Positions 16,131 to 25,456 are shown, numbered from the stretch's first letter. The stretch: 64,000 nt of DNA from Flavobacteriaceae bacterium (GCA_030538275.1 JAUNUH010000003.1:62001-126000), one strand, 5' to 3'. Notes: generated from the letters alone by a model not told the origin. Numbers and translations are program-made.

Positions 16131-17213
16131 ATGAATATAGAAAAAATTGAAAAGAGCCGGCTTACCCCGGAAAGCCTTGAGATTACAACCTTTGGGAATA
16201 TGTTTGCAGATCACATGTTGGTTTGTGAATATAAACAAAATGTTTGGGGCGAGGCCAGAATTTTACCTTATCAAAATTTAAGTTTTTCACCCGCAATGCA
16301 GGCAATTCATTATGGCCAGGCATGCTTTGAAGGAATGAAAGCGTATAAAGATCAAGAAGGAGAAGTGTATTTATTCAGGCCAGATAAAAATTTTGAACGA
16401 TTGAACAATTCGGCTATTCGTCTCAATATGCCACCCATTCCACAGGAAATTTTTATGGACGGTCTTAAAGCTTTATTGGACTTGGATCGCGATTGGGTTC
16501 CGGCTAAATATGGTATGTCATTGTATTTGCGCCCATTCTTATTCGCTACCGAACCTATGATTACAGCAAGGTCTTCTAATGAGTTCATGTTCTGCATTAT
16601 TACAGCTGTAGCTCCAGATTATTACGCCAAACCACTACGTGTGAAGGTGGCCGACAAATATTCACGTGCCGCCAATGGAGGGGTTGGTTACGCCAAAGCT
16701 GCTGGAAATTATGCTGCATCTTTTTACCCAACTCGATTGGCTAGAGAAGAAGGCTTTGACCAAGTAATTTGGACCGATGCCGCAACACATCAGTACTTTG
16801 AAGAAGCAGGAACCATGAATGTTTTTGTCCGTATTAATGATACGCTCATCACAGCGCCTATTTCTGAAAGAATTCTAAATGGTGTTACAAGAAGAAGCAT
16901 CATCGAGCTTGCACAGCTCAACGGTTGGGAAGTTCAGGAAAGACCTGTACCTATTAAAGAAGTAGAAGAAGCTCATCGTGCAGGCAGCTTAAAAGAGGTT
17001 TTTGGTTGTGGAACGGCAGTTGTACTCAATAATTTTGCGGCCATTGGTTATCCAGATGAAACGCTGGAAATTGCAGAATTGTCTGAAGAAGAATCTTGGG
17101 GCAAGCAATTGAAAAAACAATTGACTGACATACAGAATAATCTTGCAGAAGACCCATTGGGTTGGAGAGTAAAAGTTGAAAAAAATTTGGTTGAAACCAT
17201 TCTTAATAGTTAA
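16131..17213 (+). CDS. ilvE: Branched-chain-amino-acid aminotransferase
   Basis: A PLP enzyme of fold type IV that carries out the last step of Leu/Ile/Val synthesis and the first step of their breakdown. The 360 residues match the long (type II) form. Visible family segments: HYGQACFEGMKAYK, LRPFLFATEP, the PLP-lysine region NGGVGYAKAAGNYAAS, IWTDAATHQYFEEAGTMN and ILNGVTRRSI. The stop is three bases before the thiolase ATG, so the two are one operon. The pairing hints at catabolism of branched keto acids to acyl-CoA (inference). Confidence 0.94.
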   Translation: MNIEKIEKSRLTPESLEITTFGNMFADHMLVCEYKQNVWGEARILPYQNLSFSPAMQAIHYGQACFEGMKAYKDQEGEVYLFRPDKNFERLNNSAIRLNMPPIPQEIFMDGLKALLDLDRDWVPAKYGMSLYLRPFLFATEPMITARSSNEFMFCIITAVAPDYYAKPLRVKVADKYSRAANGGVGYAKAAGNYAASFYPTRLAREEGFDQVIWTDAATHQYFEEAGTMNVFVRINDTLITAPISERILNGVTRRSIIELAQLNGWEVQERPVPIKEVEEAHRAGSLKEVFGCGTAVVLNNFAAIGYPDETLEIAELSEEESWGKQLKKQLTDIQNNLAEDPLGWRVKVEKNLVETILNS

Positions 17214-17216
17214 ATT

Positions 17217-18395
17217 ATGAAAGAAGTATATATTGTCTCGGCTGTGAGAACGCCGATTGGGAGTTTTATGGGCTCACTTTCCAGAGTACCGGCAACTCGT
17301 TTGGGTTCTATCGCAATTAAAGGTGCGCTAGACAAGATCGGGCTTTCCCCAGATCAAGTAGAAGAAGTTTATATGGGAAATGTTTTGCAGGCCGGCGAGG
17401 GGCAGGCTCCTGCCAGACAAGCAGCTTTGGGGGCGGGAATTTCTGATACTGTACCTTGTACTACCATTAATAAGGTATGTGCATCTGGTTTGAAGGCGGT
17501 AATGATTGGTGCACAGGCTATTAAGGCAGGTGATGCAGATATAATTGTTGCTGGCGGTATGGAAAATATGTCTATGGTTCCATTTTACCATATGCAAGGT
17601 AGAACAGGTAACAAATTCGGTAATGTAGAGCTTATCGATGGATTGGTGCATGATGGGCTTACAGATGCTTATGATAAAAATGTAATGGGAGTTTGTGCTG
17701 AATTATGCGCAGATGAACATCACTTTTCTCGTGAAGACCAAGATACATTTGCGATTCAATCTTATGAAAAATCGACAAAAGCTTGGGCAGAAGGGAAATT
17801 TGACGATGAAATCATACCGGTTGAAATTCCTCAGCGACGTGGAGAGCCTATCATTTTTAAAGAAGACGAAGAGTATAAAAATGTAAATCTGGAGAAAATT
17901 CCACAATTGAATCCAGTTTTCAAAAAAGATGGAAGTGTGACGGCTGCAAATGCTTCTACGCTGAACGATGGCGCATCTGCGGTTGTATTAATGAGTAAGG
18001 AAAAAGCAGAAGAATTAGGCATTAAACCTCTAGCCAAAATTGTGGGATATGCCGATGCTGCACAAGAACCAAAATGGTTTACTACTGCGCCAGCAAAAGC
18101 ACTTCCCAAAGCAGTTGAAAAAGCGGGTTTACAAATGTCAGATTTGGATTATTTTGAACTTAATGAAGCTTTTTCCGTTGTAGGATTAGCCAATATTAAA
18201 ATTTTAGGATTGAATCCAGAAAACGTGAATGTAAACGGTGGTGCCGTATCATTAGGGCATCCTCTAGGGAATTCTGGTTCTAGAATTCTAGTTACTTTGA
18301 TTAATGTATTAAAGCAAAATGCCGGAAAATATGGCGGAATTGGAATCTGTAACGGCGGTGGAGGTGCATCTTCTATGGTAATAGAAAATCTATAA
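17217..18395 (+). CDS. Acetyl-CoA C-acetyltransferase (thiolase)
   Basis: The 392-residue thiolase condenses or cleaves acyl-CoA. The nucleophilic Cys is in NKVCASGLKAV near residue 88; His is in GGAVSLGHPLGNSG and the second Cys in GICNGGGGASS near the C-terminus. The length and sequence fit the degradative/biosynthetic type II thiolases (AtoB/PhaA). It follows ilvE directly and is closed by a hairpin terminator. Confidence 0.93.
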   Translation: MKEVYIVSAVRTPIGSFMGSLSRVPATRLGSIAIKGALDKIGLSPDQVEEVYMGNVLQAGEGQAPARQAALGAGISDTVPCTTINKVCASGLKAVMIGAQAIKAGDADIIVAGGMENMSMVPFYHMQGRTGNKFGNVELIDGLVHDGLTDAYDKNVMGVCAELCADEHHFSREDQDTFAIQSYEKSTKAWAEGKFDDEIIPVEIPQRRGEPIIFKEDEEYKNVNLEKIPQLNPVFKKDGSVTAANASTLNDGASAVVLMSKEKAEELGIKPLAKIVGYADAAQEPKWFTTAPAKALPKAVEKAGLQMSDLDYFELNEAFSVVGLANIKILGLNPENVNVNGGAVSLGHPLGNSGSRILVTLINVLKQNAGKYGGIGICNGGGGASSMVIENL

Positions 18396-18421
18396 AGACT
18401 TTTTTATAAAAAAAATATTTG

Positions 18422-18447
18422 TGCGCTTCGAGAGAGGCGCATTTTTT
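18422..18447 (+). terminator. Intrinsic terminator of ilvE-thiolase
   Basis: TGCGC (18422-18426) pairs with GCGCA (18437-18441) across a short loop and is followed by six T. Confidence 0.8.
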
Positions 18448-18493
18448 GTTTGTTAGAAAATATTTATCTTTATAACAATTAAGTATAGAAATC

Positions 18494-18778
18494 ATGACAA
18501 GAGAAGAGTTTGAATCAAAAGCACATCAAACCATTGATGAAATTTCTGCCAACATAGAAGAACTCAGCCAAAGGGCAGAAGGTTTGGGGCTGGAGTTAAA
18601 AGAAGAATTTGAAGACAGAATTCAGCATTTTAAACAGGAGCATGAAGCGTTAAAACACAAATTAGACAAATTTCATGAAGAATCAAAAATTACCTTGGAC
18701 GATGCCAAAGAAGATTTTTCGGATGCGCTCGAAAACTTGAAAACCGGCTTTAAAAAGTTGAGGGAATTATTTGATTAA
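18494..18778 (+). CDS. Small acidic coiled-coil protein (94 aa)
   Basis: No signal peptide or membrane helix. The sequence is highly charged and almost entirely helical by composition, with heptad-like spacing (IDEISANIEELSQRAEGLGLELKEE... then FKQEHEALKHKLDKF). It resembles the next gene product, especially the I-EEL-x-QR/I-DEL-RQR segment and the C-terminal phenylalanine-rich helix, so the two are likely paralogues. I do not recognise a family. It heads an operon that ends in an MscS-type channel; TATCTTTA just upstream is a near -7 box. Confidence 0.65.
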   Translation: MTREEFESKAHQTIDEISANIEELSQRAEGLGLELKEEFEDRIQHFKQEHEALKHKLDKFHEESKITLDDAKEDFSDALENLKTGFKKLRELFD

Positions 18779-18788
18779 CTTATTTTGT

Positions 18789-19073
18789 ATGAAAAAAGAT
18801 GAATATAAAATATTTGCCGAAGATCAAATAAACGATATTAGTAATCGGATTGATGAATTGCGCCAAAGAGGAGTATTAAATCCCAAACTCAAAACAGAAT
18901 TTTCTGATAAAGTGGCCAATTTGGTGATGATGCGAAATGAGCTTTTGGAAATTCTGCAAGAATTCGATGAAATTCCAGAAAGCAAATGGGAAGAAGCAAA
19001 ACAGGAATTCATGGGCAAAATTGACTTTTTGAAGCAAACTTTTCAAAAATTATTTTCATTTCTTTCTCGATGA
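18789..19073 (+). CDS. Small coiled-coil protein (about 94 aa), paralogue of the preceding gene
   Basis: ATG 18789 is preferred; the in-frame ATG at 18771 lies in the end of the preceding gene. The protein is helical and charged: NDISNRIDELRQRGVLNPKLKTEFSD, then EAKQEFMGKIDFLKQTFQKL. The second half aligns by eye with the end of the preceding protein (DDAKEDFSDALENLKTGFKKL). Function unknown. It overlaps the MscS gene by four bases, so translation is coupled to the channel. Confidence 0.65.
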   Translation: MKKDEYKIFAEDQINDISNRIDELRQRGVLNPKLKTEFSDKVANLVMMRNELLEILQEFDEIPESKWEEAKQEFMGKIDFLKQTFQKLFSFLSR

Positions 19074-20032
19074 ATAATCTATTAGCTTTTTTTCTGTTCC
19101 AACCAGAAGTCGATGTAGTAAAGGAAGATGTAGAAAAAGTATCCGAAGGCTTTAAATCTTCGTGGGACACCATGTGGGAAAGAATCGGCGGTTGGAAAGA
19201 AAAACTTATTGAAAATCTACCCGAAATTTTCCTGGCGATATTTGTTTTTACCGTTTGTTATTTTATTAGCGTTTATGTAAAAAAATGGTTGCAAAAACCA
19301 TTGGCCAAAGTAATTAAACGCACCTCTGTTCGCTCATTAATTACCAATGTAATTTCAATTTTTATCGTACTTATTGGCTTGATTATCGCCATTAGCGTGC
19401 TCAATCTCAGTAATTTACTTACAGGTGTGTTAGCCGCTGGTGGAATTGCGGGAATTGCCGTTGCGTTGGCTTTTCAAGGTGTATTGGCCAATACTTTTTC
19501 TGGAATATTTATTTCGATTACAGATATATTAAATGTGGGCGATTTCATTCAAACCAATGGATATTCTGGTAATGTAGAAGAAATTACACTTAGAAATACC
19601 CGCATTCGTGAGGTTGATAATAATATTGTAATTATTCCCAATAAAAATATCATCGAAAATCCGTTCAAAAATTTTAGTTTAACGCCACGTATTCGATCTA
19701 CCATTTTATGTAGTGTTGACTATAATGCAGATATGCGTTTTGTAAAGAAAATTTCTACAGAAGCGATTAATAAAAGATTTCCGCAATTAGAATATGAGCA
19801 TGTAGAATTTCACTGGACCGAATTTGCAGATAGTTCCATTAATTTCCAAATTAGATTCTGGATAGAAGCACGGGCCAATCTTACCCTACTCGAAGCCAAA
19901 TCAGAGGCAATGATGATTTTGAAAGAAACCTTTGATGCGCATGGCATCCAAATTCCTTTCCCTGTTACTACATTGGAATGGCCAAAGGATGCGGGAGATT
20001 CATTTGATTTTCCTCCAAAAGTGAAAAATTGA
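19070..20032 (+). CDS. MscS-family mechanosensitive channel
   Basis: The 320-residue inner-membrane protein has three hydrophobic segments: about residues 48-65, 84-106, and the Gly/Ala-rich pore helix GVLAAGGIAGIAVALAFQG. The MscS beta domain follows (VGDFIQTNGYSGNVEEITLRNTRIRE, then VIIPNKNIIENPFKNFS). Channels of this family open under membrane tension to release solutes during osmotic downshift. It is the last gene of a three-gene operon with two small coiled-coil proteins. An extra N-terminal amphipathic stretch (about residues 13-45) precedes the first helix. Confidence 0.92.
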   Translation: MNNLLAFFLFQPEVDVVKEDVEKVSEGFKSSWDTMWERIGGWKEKLIENLPEIFLAIFVFTVCYFISVYVKKWLQKPLAKVIKRTSVRSLITNVISIFIVLIGLIIAISVLNLSNLLTGVLAAGGIAGIAVALAFQGVLANTFSGIFISITDILNVGDFIQTNGYSGNVEEITLRNTRIREVDNNIVIIPNKNIIENPFKNFSLTPRIRSTILCSVDYNADMRFVKKISTEAINKRFPQLEYEHVEFHWTEFADSSINFQIRFWIEARANLTLLEAKSEAMMILKETFDAHGIQIPFPVTTLEWPKDAGDSFDFPPKVKN

Positions 20033-20033
20033 T

Positions 20034-20594
20034 TTATTCTTCGTCGTTTGAAAGATTTTCAAAAAAAGAAAAATGAACATTTCCATATTTTTTATGATCC
20101 AAAAAATTGGAATGCGCATGGAAATCATGCTTTACTGAATGTTCTAAAATCAACATTCCACCTGCGTCTAGGTAGTTTTGTTCAAATACCATTTGTATGA
20201 TTTTTTCATAGGATTCGGTATCAAATTCAAAAGGCGGATCTGCAAAAATAATATCATACATATTATGATTTCCTCGGCTTAAAAACTGAAAAACATCCTG
20301 TTTGTACACCTCTAAATTTTTCATTTCAAGTTTTTCCTTGGTTTCTTCAATAAAGTTGGCGCATTTTGCAAAAGATTCTACCGCATCTACCTTTTCTGCA
20401 CCACGAGAAATAAATTCATAACTAATGCTTCCAATGCCTGCAAACAAATCAAGTACATTAATTTCATTTAAATAAAATTGATGATTCAGAATGTTAAAAA
20501 GGGCCTCTTTGGCAAAATCTGTGGTAGGACGTGTAGGCAGATTCTTTGGTGCGTTTACTTTTCTTCCTTTATATTTTCCCGAGATAATTCTCAT
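20034..20594 (-). CDS. rsmD: 16S rRNA (guanine966-N2)-methyltransferase RsmD
   Basis: The 186-residue Rossmann methyltransferase has RIISGKYKGRKV at the N-terminus, PTTDFAKEALFNIL, SAM motif I DLFAGIGSISYEFISRGA and the catalytic FADPPFEF motif (DPP-F instead of DPP-Y, normal for the family). It methylates G966 of the small-subunit rRNA. It overlaps the DUF3822 gene by four bases, a pairing common in Bacteroidota. Confidence 0.95.
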   Translation of the reverse strand: MRIISGKYKGRKVNAPKNLPTRPTTDFAKEALFNILNHQFYLNEINVLDLFAGIGSISYEFISRGAEKVDAVESFAKCANFIEETKEKLEMKNLEVYKQDVFQFLSRGNHNMYDIIFADPPFEFDTESYEKIIQMVFEQNYLDAGGMLILEHSVKHDFHAHSNFLDHKKYGNVHFSFFENLSNDEE

Positions 20595-21334
20595 ATTATT
20601 TGCGTAATTTCTGTATAATGCTTCATCAAATTTAAGTCCGAACTACCTGGAATTACATGTCGTACAAATTTCATCAACATTTTCAGATAATCATTATCTT
20701 CTGTCCAGCCAAAATAATACAACTCTATGGTATTGGTATCTTGTTGTAATTGATGGTAAACATTGAGAATATAATACACCACATCTTCACGAGATTGTGT
20801 TTCAAATATATTGTAAAACAGAATTTTGTCTTTTTGTAGTAAAAGAATTTCCAGACAGTCTTGGTGAACATTGACAAAGAATTGCGGTATATCACTTTCA
20901 GATAGAATACTTTTAATAAAGATTAAAGATGCGTTTTGCAAGTCATTTAAGCCAAATTCAGACTTTACCCAATTTTTGATTTCGTTTGGAAAAGCATAAA
21001 TCAATTCTGCATCGTGGTCTGGAATGGGAGCAGAGGTAATATAATCATTTTCATAAATTTCTGCATTAAATTCTAGCCATTTTTGCGGATCTTTATCGCT
21101 TTTGAATATATTTTGGGGGATAAGTAAAAATTGAGGGCTTAGAATCGAGGCGATGACGCGTTGATATTTTTGTCCTAGATATGGGTGTTTTTCTGTGATT
21201 TCTTTCCATACCAAGGGGTTCTGTGCATCCATTTGAACAGAAACATGGCCAGAATACACTAATTCGGCATTTTTTAAAATACAAAAAGAAAATCCATCCT
21301 TCCGAAAAAGAATGGATAATGTTTTTTCGCTCAT
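20591..21334 (-). CDS. DUF3822 family protein
   Basis: A 247-residue soluble protein without signal peptide. It starts with LSILFRKDGFSFCILKNAELVYSG and later has QDCLEILLLQKDKILFYNIFE and EDVVYYILNVYHQL, which fit DUF3822, a Bacteroidota family with an ASKHA/PilM-like fold by reputation. The function is unknown. Coupled to rsmD by a four-base overlap. Confidence 0.85.
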   Translation of the reverse strand: MSEKTLSILFRKDGFSFCILKNAELVYSGHVSVQMDAQNPLVWKEITEKHPYLGQKYQRVIASILSPQFLLIPQNIFKSDKDPQKWLEFNAEIYENDYITSAPIPDHDAELIYAFPNEIKNWVKSEFGLNDLQNASLIFIKSILSESDIPQFFVNVHQDCLEILLLQKDKILFYNIFETQSREDVVYYILNVYHQLQQDTNTIELYYFGWTEDNDYLKMLMKFVRHVIPGSSDLNLMKHYTEITQII

Positions 21335-21341
21335 ATAATTA

Positions 21342-22046
21342 TTAATTTCTAGCAGAGGCGCGCATTAGCTGTCGATCTCGTTTCACCTTCAATGCAGCAT
21401 CCAACTCAGACGACCAATTGCCCTCGAGCGTAGGACGAGTATCACTACCCACTTGAATCACTTCTGCCTTTACAGGGGAAGTTTCGTCTGCCATCTCTCT
21501 CAAAATATAATCATTACCCAATCCAGACAATACATCTTTTTTATTCACCCAAGCTTTGAAAAAGTGATCACGTTGAATATTCGTGCTGTCTTGTCCTACA
21601 ATTCTGTCTGCATACGAGGCGTACATTTGAATTGGTAGAGATTTACCATCAACGTTTACAAAACCAAAATCTTCCATACTTCTACGTCCAAATATAGAAT
21701 CTTTCACATTTGTTGTAGAAATTAGGGTGTCGGTAATCGTAAAATTCTTCATCACATCGATACCGCGTTCACGCACATAGCCAGAAGAGTCGCGACGATT
21801 GATCATGAGAATTTTCCCATTGTTGATATAATCTTTTAATGAATCTAGATTGTCTGTATATTTTCCATGGAATCCTCTGTACAGACGCTGCGCATTGGCC
21901 ACGTCTGATAATTGCGCAACAGCATCGGTGTATCTTACAACCTTTTGTTGACCAAAACGAACCAATCCGTTTACAGAATTGAAAATCAAATAAGCAAGAA
22001 TAATTGCAGTGATAAGCAAGCCTATTTTTAAGATGTTCTTCATCAT
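21342..22046 (-). CDS. Conserved flavobacterial membrane-anchored protein of unknown function
   Basis: The 234-residue protein has one N-terminal membrane helix (residues 5-24, ILKIGLLITAIILAYLIFNS). A periplasmic domain follows that contains a YTDNLDSLKDYI segment and a Gly/Arg-rich C-terminus. It resembles a conserved hypothetical found upstream of DUF3822-rsmD in flavobacteria. No catalytic motif is visible. It probably heads the three-gene minus-strand operon. Confidence 0.75.
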   Translation of the reverse strand: MMKNILKIGLLITAIILAYLIFNSVNGLVRFGQQKVVRYTDAVAQLSDVANAQRLYRGFHGKYTDNLDSLKDYINNGKILMINRRDSSGYVRERGIDVMKNFTITDTLISTTNVKDSIFGRRSMEDFGFVNVDGKSLPIQMYASYADRIVGQDSTNIQRDHFFKAWVNKKDVLSGLGNDYILREMADETSPVKAEVIQVGSDTRPTLEGNWSSELDAALKVKRDRQLMRASARN

Positions 22047-22059
22047 ATCTAATTTTGCT

Positions 22060-22067
22060 CAAATATA
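22060..22067 (-). promoter_or_regulatory. -7 element upstream of the membrane-anchored protein gene
   Basis: The minus strand reads TATATTTG (TAnnTTTG), 13 bases before the start at 22046. Confidence 0.45.
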
Positions 22068-22142
22068 AATTAAATTTGAAAGAATTGTAAAATATTATGC
22101 TAAAAAAACTTTAATTTGCCTTGCGTAACAATTATTTAAAAT

Positions 22143-22883
22143 ATGAAATTCATCGCTGTGATACCTGCAAGATATGCCGCCAGTAGGTTTCCAGGGAAAT
22201 TACTCCAAGCCCTGGGTGACAAATCTGTACTGGCACACACCTATTTAGCCGTGAAGAATGCTGCAGTTTTTGATGAGGTAATCATTGCAACAGATCATCA
22301 AATCATAGTTGATGCCATGAGAGATTATAATGCGCAAGTTGTACTCACTTCACCCGACCACACAAGTGGCAGCGACAGAATTGCAGAGGCGGTGAGCCAT
22401 TTGAATATAGATGTCGTTGTAAATGTTCAAGGTGATGAGCCCTTTATTCATCACGAAACGCTTCATTTACTCAAAAATGCGTTTGAAAATGATGTAAATG
22501 AAATGATTGATGTTGTCACATTAAAAGAAAAAATTTCTCATACAGCAGAAATTCAAAATCCAAATCTCGTGAAGGTAATTACAGATAAAGATGATTTTGC
22601 TATCTATTTTTCGCGCGCTACAATACCCTATCAGCGCGATACAGGATTTGTTGCACCTTATTTCAAACATATTGGAGTCTATGCTTTTCGCAAAAATGCA
22701 TTGATGAAATTCTCACAATTACCACCAGGAATTTTGGAGCAAAGTGAAAAATTGGAACAATTGCGTTATCTTGAAAATGGTTTTAAAATAAAAGTTATCG
22801 AAACTGATAAGAAAACTATTGGGATAGATACGCCAGAAGATTTGGAAGCAGCCATAAGATTTTTACGTGAAATGGAACAATAG
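22143..22883 (+). CDS. kdsB: 3-deoxy-manno-octulosonate cytidylyltransferase
   Basis: KdsB activates Kdo as CMP-Kdo for lipopolysaccharide inner-core synthesis. The 246 residues match the family. Motifs: nucleotide-binding IPARYAASRFPGKLL at the N-terminus, TDHTSGSDRIAEAV-like segment (SPDHTSGSDRIAEAVSHL), VVNVQGDEPFI, YFSRATIPYQR and HIGVYAFRKNAL. It is divergent from the preceding minus-strand operon. Confidence 0.96.
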   Translation: MKFIAVIPARYAASRFPGKLLQALGDKSVLAHTYLAVKNAAVFDEVIIATDHQIIVDAMRDYNAQVVLTSPDHTSGSDRIAEAVSHLNIDVVVNVQGDEPFIHHETLHLLKNAFENDVNEMIDVVTLKEKISHTAEIQNPNLVKVITDKDDFAIYFSRATIPYQRDTGFVAPYFKHIGVYAFRKNALMKFSQLPPGILEQSEKLEQLRYLENGFKIKVIETDKKTIGIDTPEDLEAAIRFLREMEQ

Positions 22884-22930
22884 TTGAATCTTAATTACCT
22901 CAATGTAAATCTTTTTATTATCTTGTAAAA

Positions 22931-23590
22931 ATGAATAAAATTCTGATTATTTTGTTTTTGTTGACGGGTGTCGCTCAGGCCCAAACGGCTCAGCAAATTA
23001 TAGAACAACATTTACAAAATTCTGGCGGAATCCACGCTTGGAACCAACTCAACAGTATTCTTGTCGAGGCAGAGGTGAGTGTGGATGTGAGTGAAGTCGT
23101 AAGTGTATTGATAGAGCACAAACGCCCCTATTTCAAACGTGTAAGTTATATAATAAATAATAAAGAACAGCTGAGCGAGGGCTATGACGGCAGACAGGCA
23201 TTTACTTTTAATGAATTAAACGGTAAATACCGATTATTGTCAAATTATACACCTGATTCATTCGAAACCGATATCTTAAATTATGAAAAAAAGGGCTTTC
23301 GTGCAGAGTTGATCGGTAAAGAGAAATTAAACGGAAAAGAAGTTTTTAAAATTAAACTTATCAAGAATACCATTGTCGATTATTATTATTTTGATACCGA
23401 AAATTATCAATTGCTACGAGAAGAAAACCAACTGGAAGCCGTAAATTACAGTGATTTTAAATCTGTAAAAGGATTGAGCTTTGCTCACCGCATTGAGGCT
23501 ACGCCAATAGGCGGAAAAGAATATGTTGTGGTTATGAAAAAAATTGTACCCAATGCCGCTATCGACGATTCTAGATTTAAATTTAATTAA
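22931..23590 (+). CDS. Secreted LolA-like/outer-membrane lipoprotein-sorting type protein
   Basis: A 219-residue protein with a signal peptide (MNKILIILFLLTGVAQAQ) and no lipobox Cys. The mature part is beta-rich with HLQNSGGIHAWNQLNSILVEAEV, SEGYDGRQAFTFN, KEVFKIKLIKNTIVDYYYFD and SDFKSVKGLSFAHRIE. That pattern is typical of Bacteroidota proteins annotated as LolA-like or outer-membrane lipoprotein-sorting. Ligand unknown. Cotranscription with the following DUF3820 gene is likely (4-base gap). Confidence 0.7.
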   Translation: MNKILIILFLLTGVAQAQTAQQIIEQHLQNSGGIHAWNQLNSILVEAEVSVDVSEVVSVLIEHKRPYFKRVSYIINNKEQLSEGYDGRQAFTFNELNGKYRLLSNYTPDSFETDILNYEKKGFRAELIGKEKLNGKEVFKIKLIKNTIVDYYYFDTENYQLLREENQLEAVNYSDFKSVKGLSFAHRIEATPIGGKEYVVVMKKIVPNAAIDDSRFKFN

Positions 23591-23594
23591 TGCA

Positions 23595-23822
23595 ATGAAT
23601 CCCCAAATCTTGTTGGAAACGCTGGTAACACGCATGCCCTTTGGAAAATACAAAGGAACCCTAATTTCTGAATTACCCGTATTCTATCTTGAATGGTTTG
23701 CCAGCAAAGGATTTCCCAAAGGTAAGCTAGGGACACTCTTGGCTACTGTTTACGAAATCAAAATCAATGGATTGGATGAAATTTTAATTACATTAAAAAA
23801 GCAATATCCCTCTACAGATTGA
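23595..23822 (+). CDS. DUF3820 family protein (75 aa)
   Basis: A short cytosolic protein. The core MPFGKYKGTLISELPVFYLEWFASKGFPKGKLG is the DUF3820 signature; the family is sometimes labelled a putative quorum-sensing-regulated factor on weak grounds, and its role is unknown. An in-frame ATG at 23544 would overlap the preceding gene; ATG 23595 fits the family start. Confidence 0.88.
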   Translation: MNPQILLETLVTRMPFGKYKGTLISELPVFYLEWFASKGFPKGKLGTLLATVYEIKINGLDEILITLKKQYPSTD

Positions 23823-23864
23823 ATCTTTTTATTTTCTGTATTTTTACCTAAAATTTTTATAAAC

Positions 23865-24224
23865 ATGGAAAGCACAAGACTACAAAAGGTAAATCAATTA
23901 TTACAGGAAGATCTGGCCGAAATATTCAGACAAGAGGCTGGTAAAATTCAAAAAGGAATGTTGATTTCGGTTACGGAAGTACGTACTACACCCGATTTAT
24001 CCATTGCCAAAGTGTTTTTGAGTGTTTTTCCCACCCAATATCGAGATGATGTAATGAAGAATGTTTCAGATTCTACTGGATATTATCGCAGACTCCTAGG
24101 GCAGCAAATAGGCAGCAGAATGCGTATCGTTCCCGAACTTCATTTTTATGCCGATATTTCGCTGGACCGTGTGGATGAAATAGAAAAGGCTCTGAAAGGA
24201 AAAGGAGAAAACCCCGTTTTGTAA
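23865..24224 (+). CDS. rbfA: Ribosome-binding factor A
   Basis: The 119-residue KH-like protein binds the 30S subunit and helps mature the 5' end of 16S rRNA, notably in the cold. Family stretches are RLQKVNQLLQEDLAEIF, ISVTEVRTTPDLSIAKVFLSVFP, and RLLGQQIGSRMRIVPELHFYAD. It is followed at 8 bases by an FtsX-type permease, an arrangement frequent in Bacteroidota. Confidence 0.95.
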   Translation: MESTRLQKVNQLLQEDLAEIFRQEAGKIQKGMLISVTEVRTTPDLSIAKVFLSVFPTQYRDDVMKNVSDSTGYYRRLLGQQIGSRMRIVPELHFYADISLDRVDEIEKALKGKGENPVL

Positions 24225-24232
24225 CAAATTGC

Positions 24233-25456
24233 ATGAATACCTTTCCGCTCAAACTAGCAAGTAAATATGTTTTCTCTGGAAAAAACGCGATAGAAGTAAA
24301 TGTGATTTCGTGGATTGCGTTTTTGGCTTTGGGATTCGTCACCGCTTGCCTATTCATAATCATGAGTGTTTTTAGCGGATTAGAATCTGTGAATTTGCAA
24401 TTCTACAGCAATATCAATCCAGATTTGAAGGTTTCACCTGTACAAGGAAAAGTAATATTGTCTGATTCTGATTTTAACGCCAAATTACATCAAATTGAAG
24501 AACTGCCTGGCATAGAAGCGGTAAGCAAAATTATTGAAGAACGCGCCTTTATTCAATACAATGATAAACAACATATTATTTCTGTAAAAGGTGTTGATGA
24601 AAATTTCAATCAAATTTTTGGATTAGATTCTTTGGTTAAAATAGGAAATCCTCTTACTACAGAATTTCCCGACGAAATTATCATCGGGCCAGGTATCTCT
24701 TCAAGGCTTTCATTGTTTCCCAACCCAAATGACCCGGTTTTGATTTATGTTCCAAAGCCTGGAAAAGGCTTGATAACTGGTGAAGAAGACGCATTTAATT
24801 ATATAAGCGCATTTGCAACAGGAATTTTTTTTATCAATGACCGTTTCGAAGGATATGCATTTTCCAATTTGGCTCTGGCTCAGCAATTACTCAATTATCC
24901 TGAAAATCAATTTTCCTATATCGAAATCAAAACGACAAAAGCTGGTTCTCAACTCAAAAATCAAATTCAACAAATACTTGGTAACGCCTACAAAGTGCAG
25001 ACCAGGCAAGAAATTGACGCCGCTTTTTTGAAAATGATGAATATGGAAAACCTGATTATCTATATGATATTTGTTTTAGTCCTTATTATTGCATCATTCA
25101 ATCTGGCAGGTTCCATTGCTATTTTGATTTTAGACAAAAAGCCAGAAGCCATCACTTTGCATAGTATGGGGCTAGATAACAGGCAGTTGCGTAGAACTTA
25201 TTTTATAACAGGGATGTTGATTACAGGCTATGCGCTACTCTTTGGGTTGGTCATTGGGTCTGCCATCGCGTGGTTACAAACGCAATATCAATTGGTTATG
25301 GTGAGTCCTACGGTAGCTTTTCCAGTGAAGTTTACGCTACAAAACTACCTAATTACGATACTTAGCGTACTTGGAATCGGAGCAGTAGTAAGCTGGTTTG
25401 TGAGTCGGAATGCCAAAATAAAAGCTTCTGCCAATTCAACGGGTTATTCGGTGTAA
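24233..25456 (+). CDS. LolC/LolE-like FtsX-family ABC transporter permease
   Basis: The 407-residue inner-membrane protein has four membrane helices: about residues 25-47, 275-303, 322-350 and 370-392. Between the first two lies a large periplasmic domain, the MacB/FtsX layout. The N-terminus (FPLKLASKYVFSGKNAIEVNVISWIA) and KPEAITLHSMG segment match the lipoprotein-releasing LolC/E group, which feeds lipoproteins to LolA. The ATPase (LolD) is not in the window. Confidence 0.88.
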   Translation: MNTFPLKLASKYVFSGKNAIEVNVISWIAFLALGFVTACLFIIMSVFSGLESVNLQFYSNINPDLKVSPVQGKVILSDSDFNAKLHQIEELPGIEAVSKIIEERAFIQYNDKQHIISVKGVDENFNQIFGLDSLVKIGNPLTTEFPDEIIIGPGISSRLSLFPNPNDPVLIYVPKPGKGLITGEEDAFNYISAFATGIFFINDRFEGYAFSNLALAQQLLNYPENQFSYIEIKTTKAGSQLKNQIQQILGNAYKVQTRQEIDAAFLKMMNMENLIIYMIFVLVLIIASFNLAGSIAILILDKKPEAITLHSMGLDNRQLRRTYFITGMLITGYALLFGLVIGSAIAWLQTQYQLVMVSPTVAFPVKFTLQNYLITILSVLGIGAVVSWFVSRNAKIKASANSTGYSV

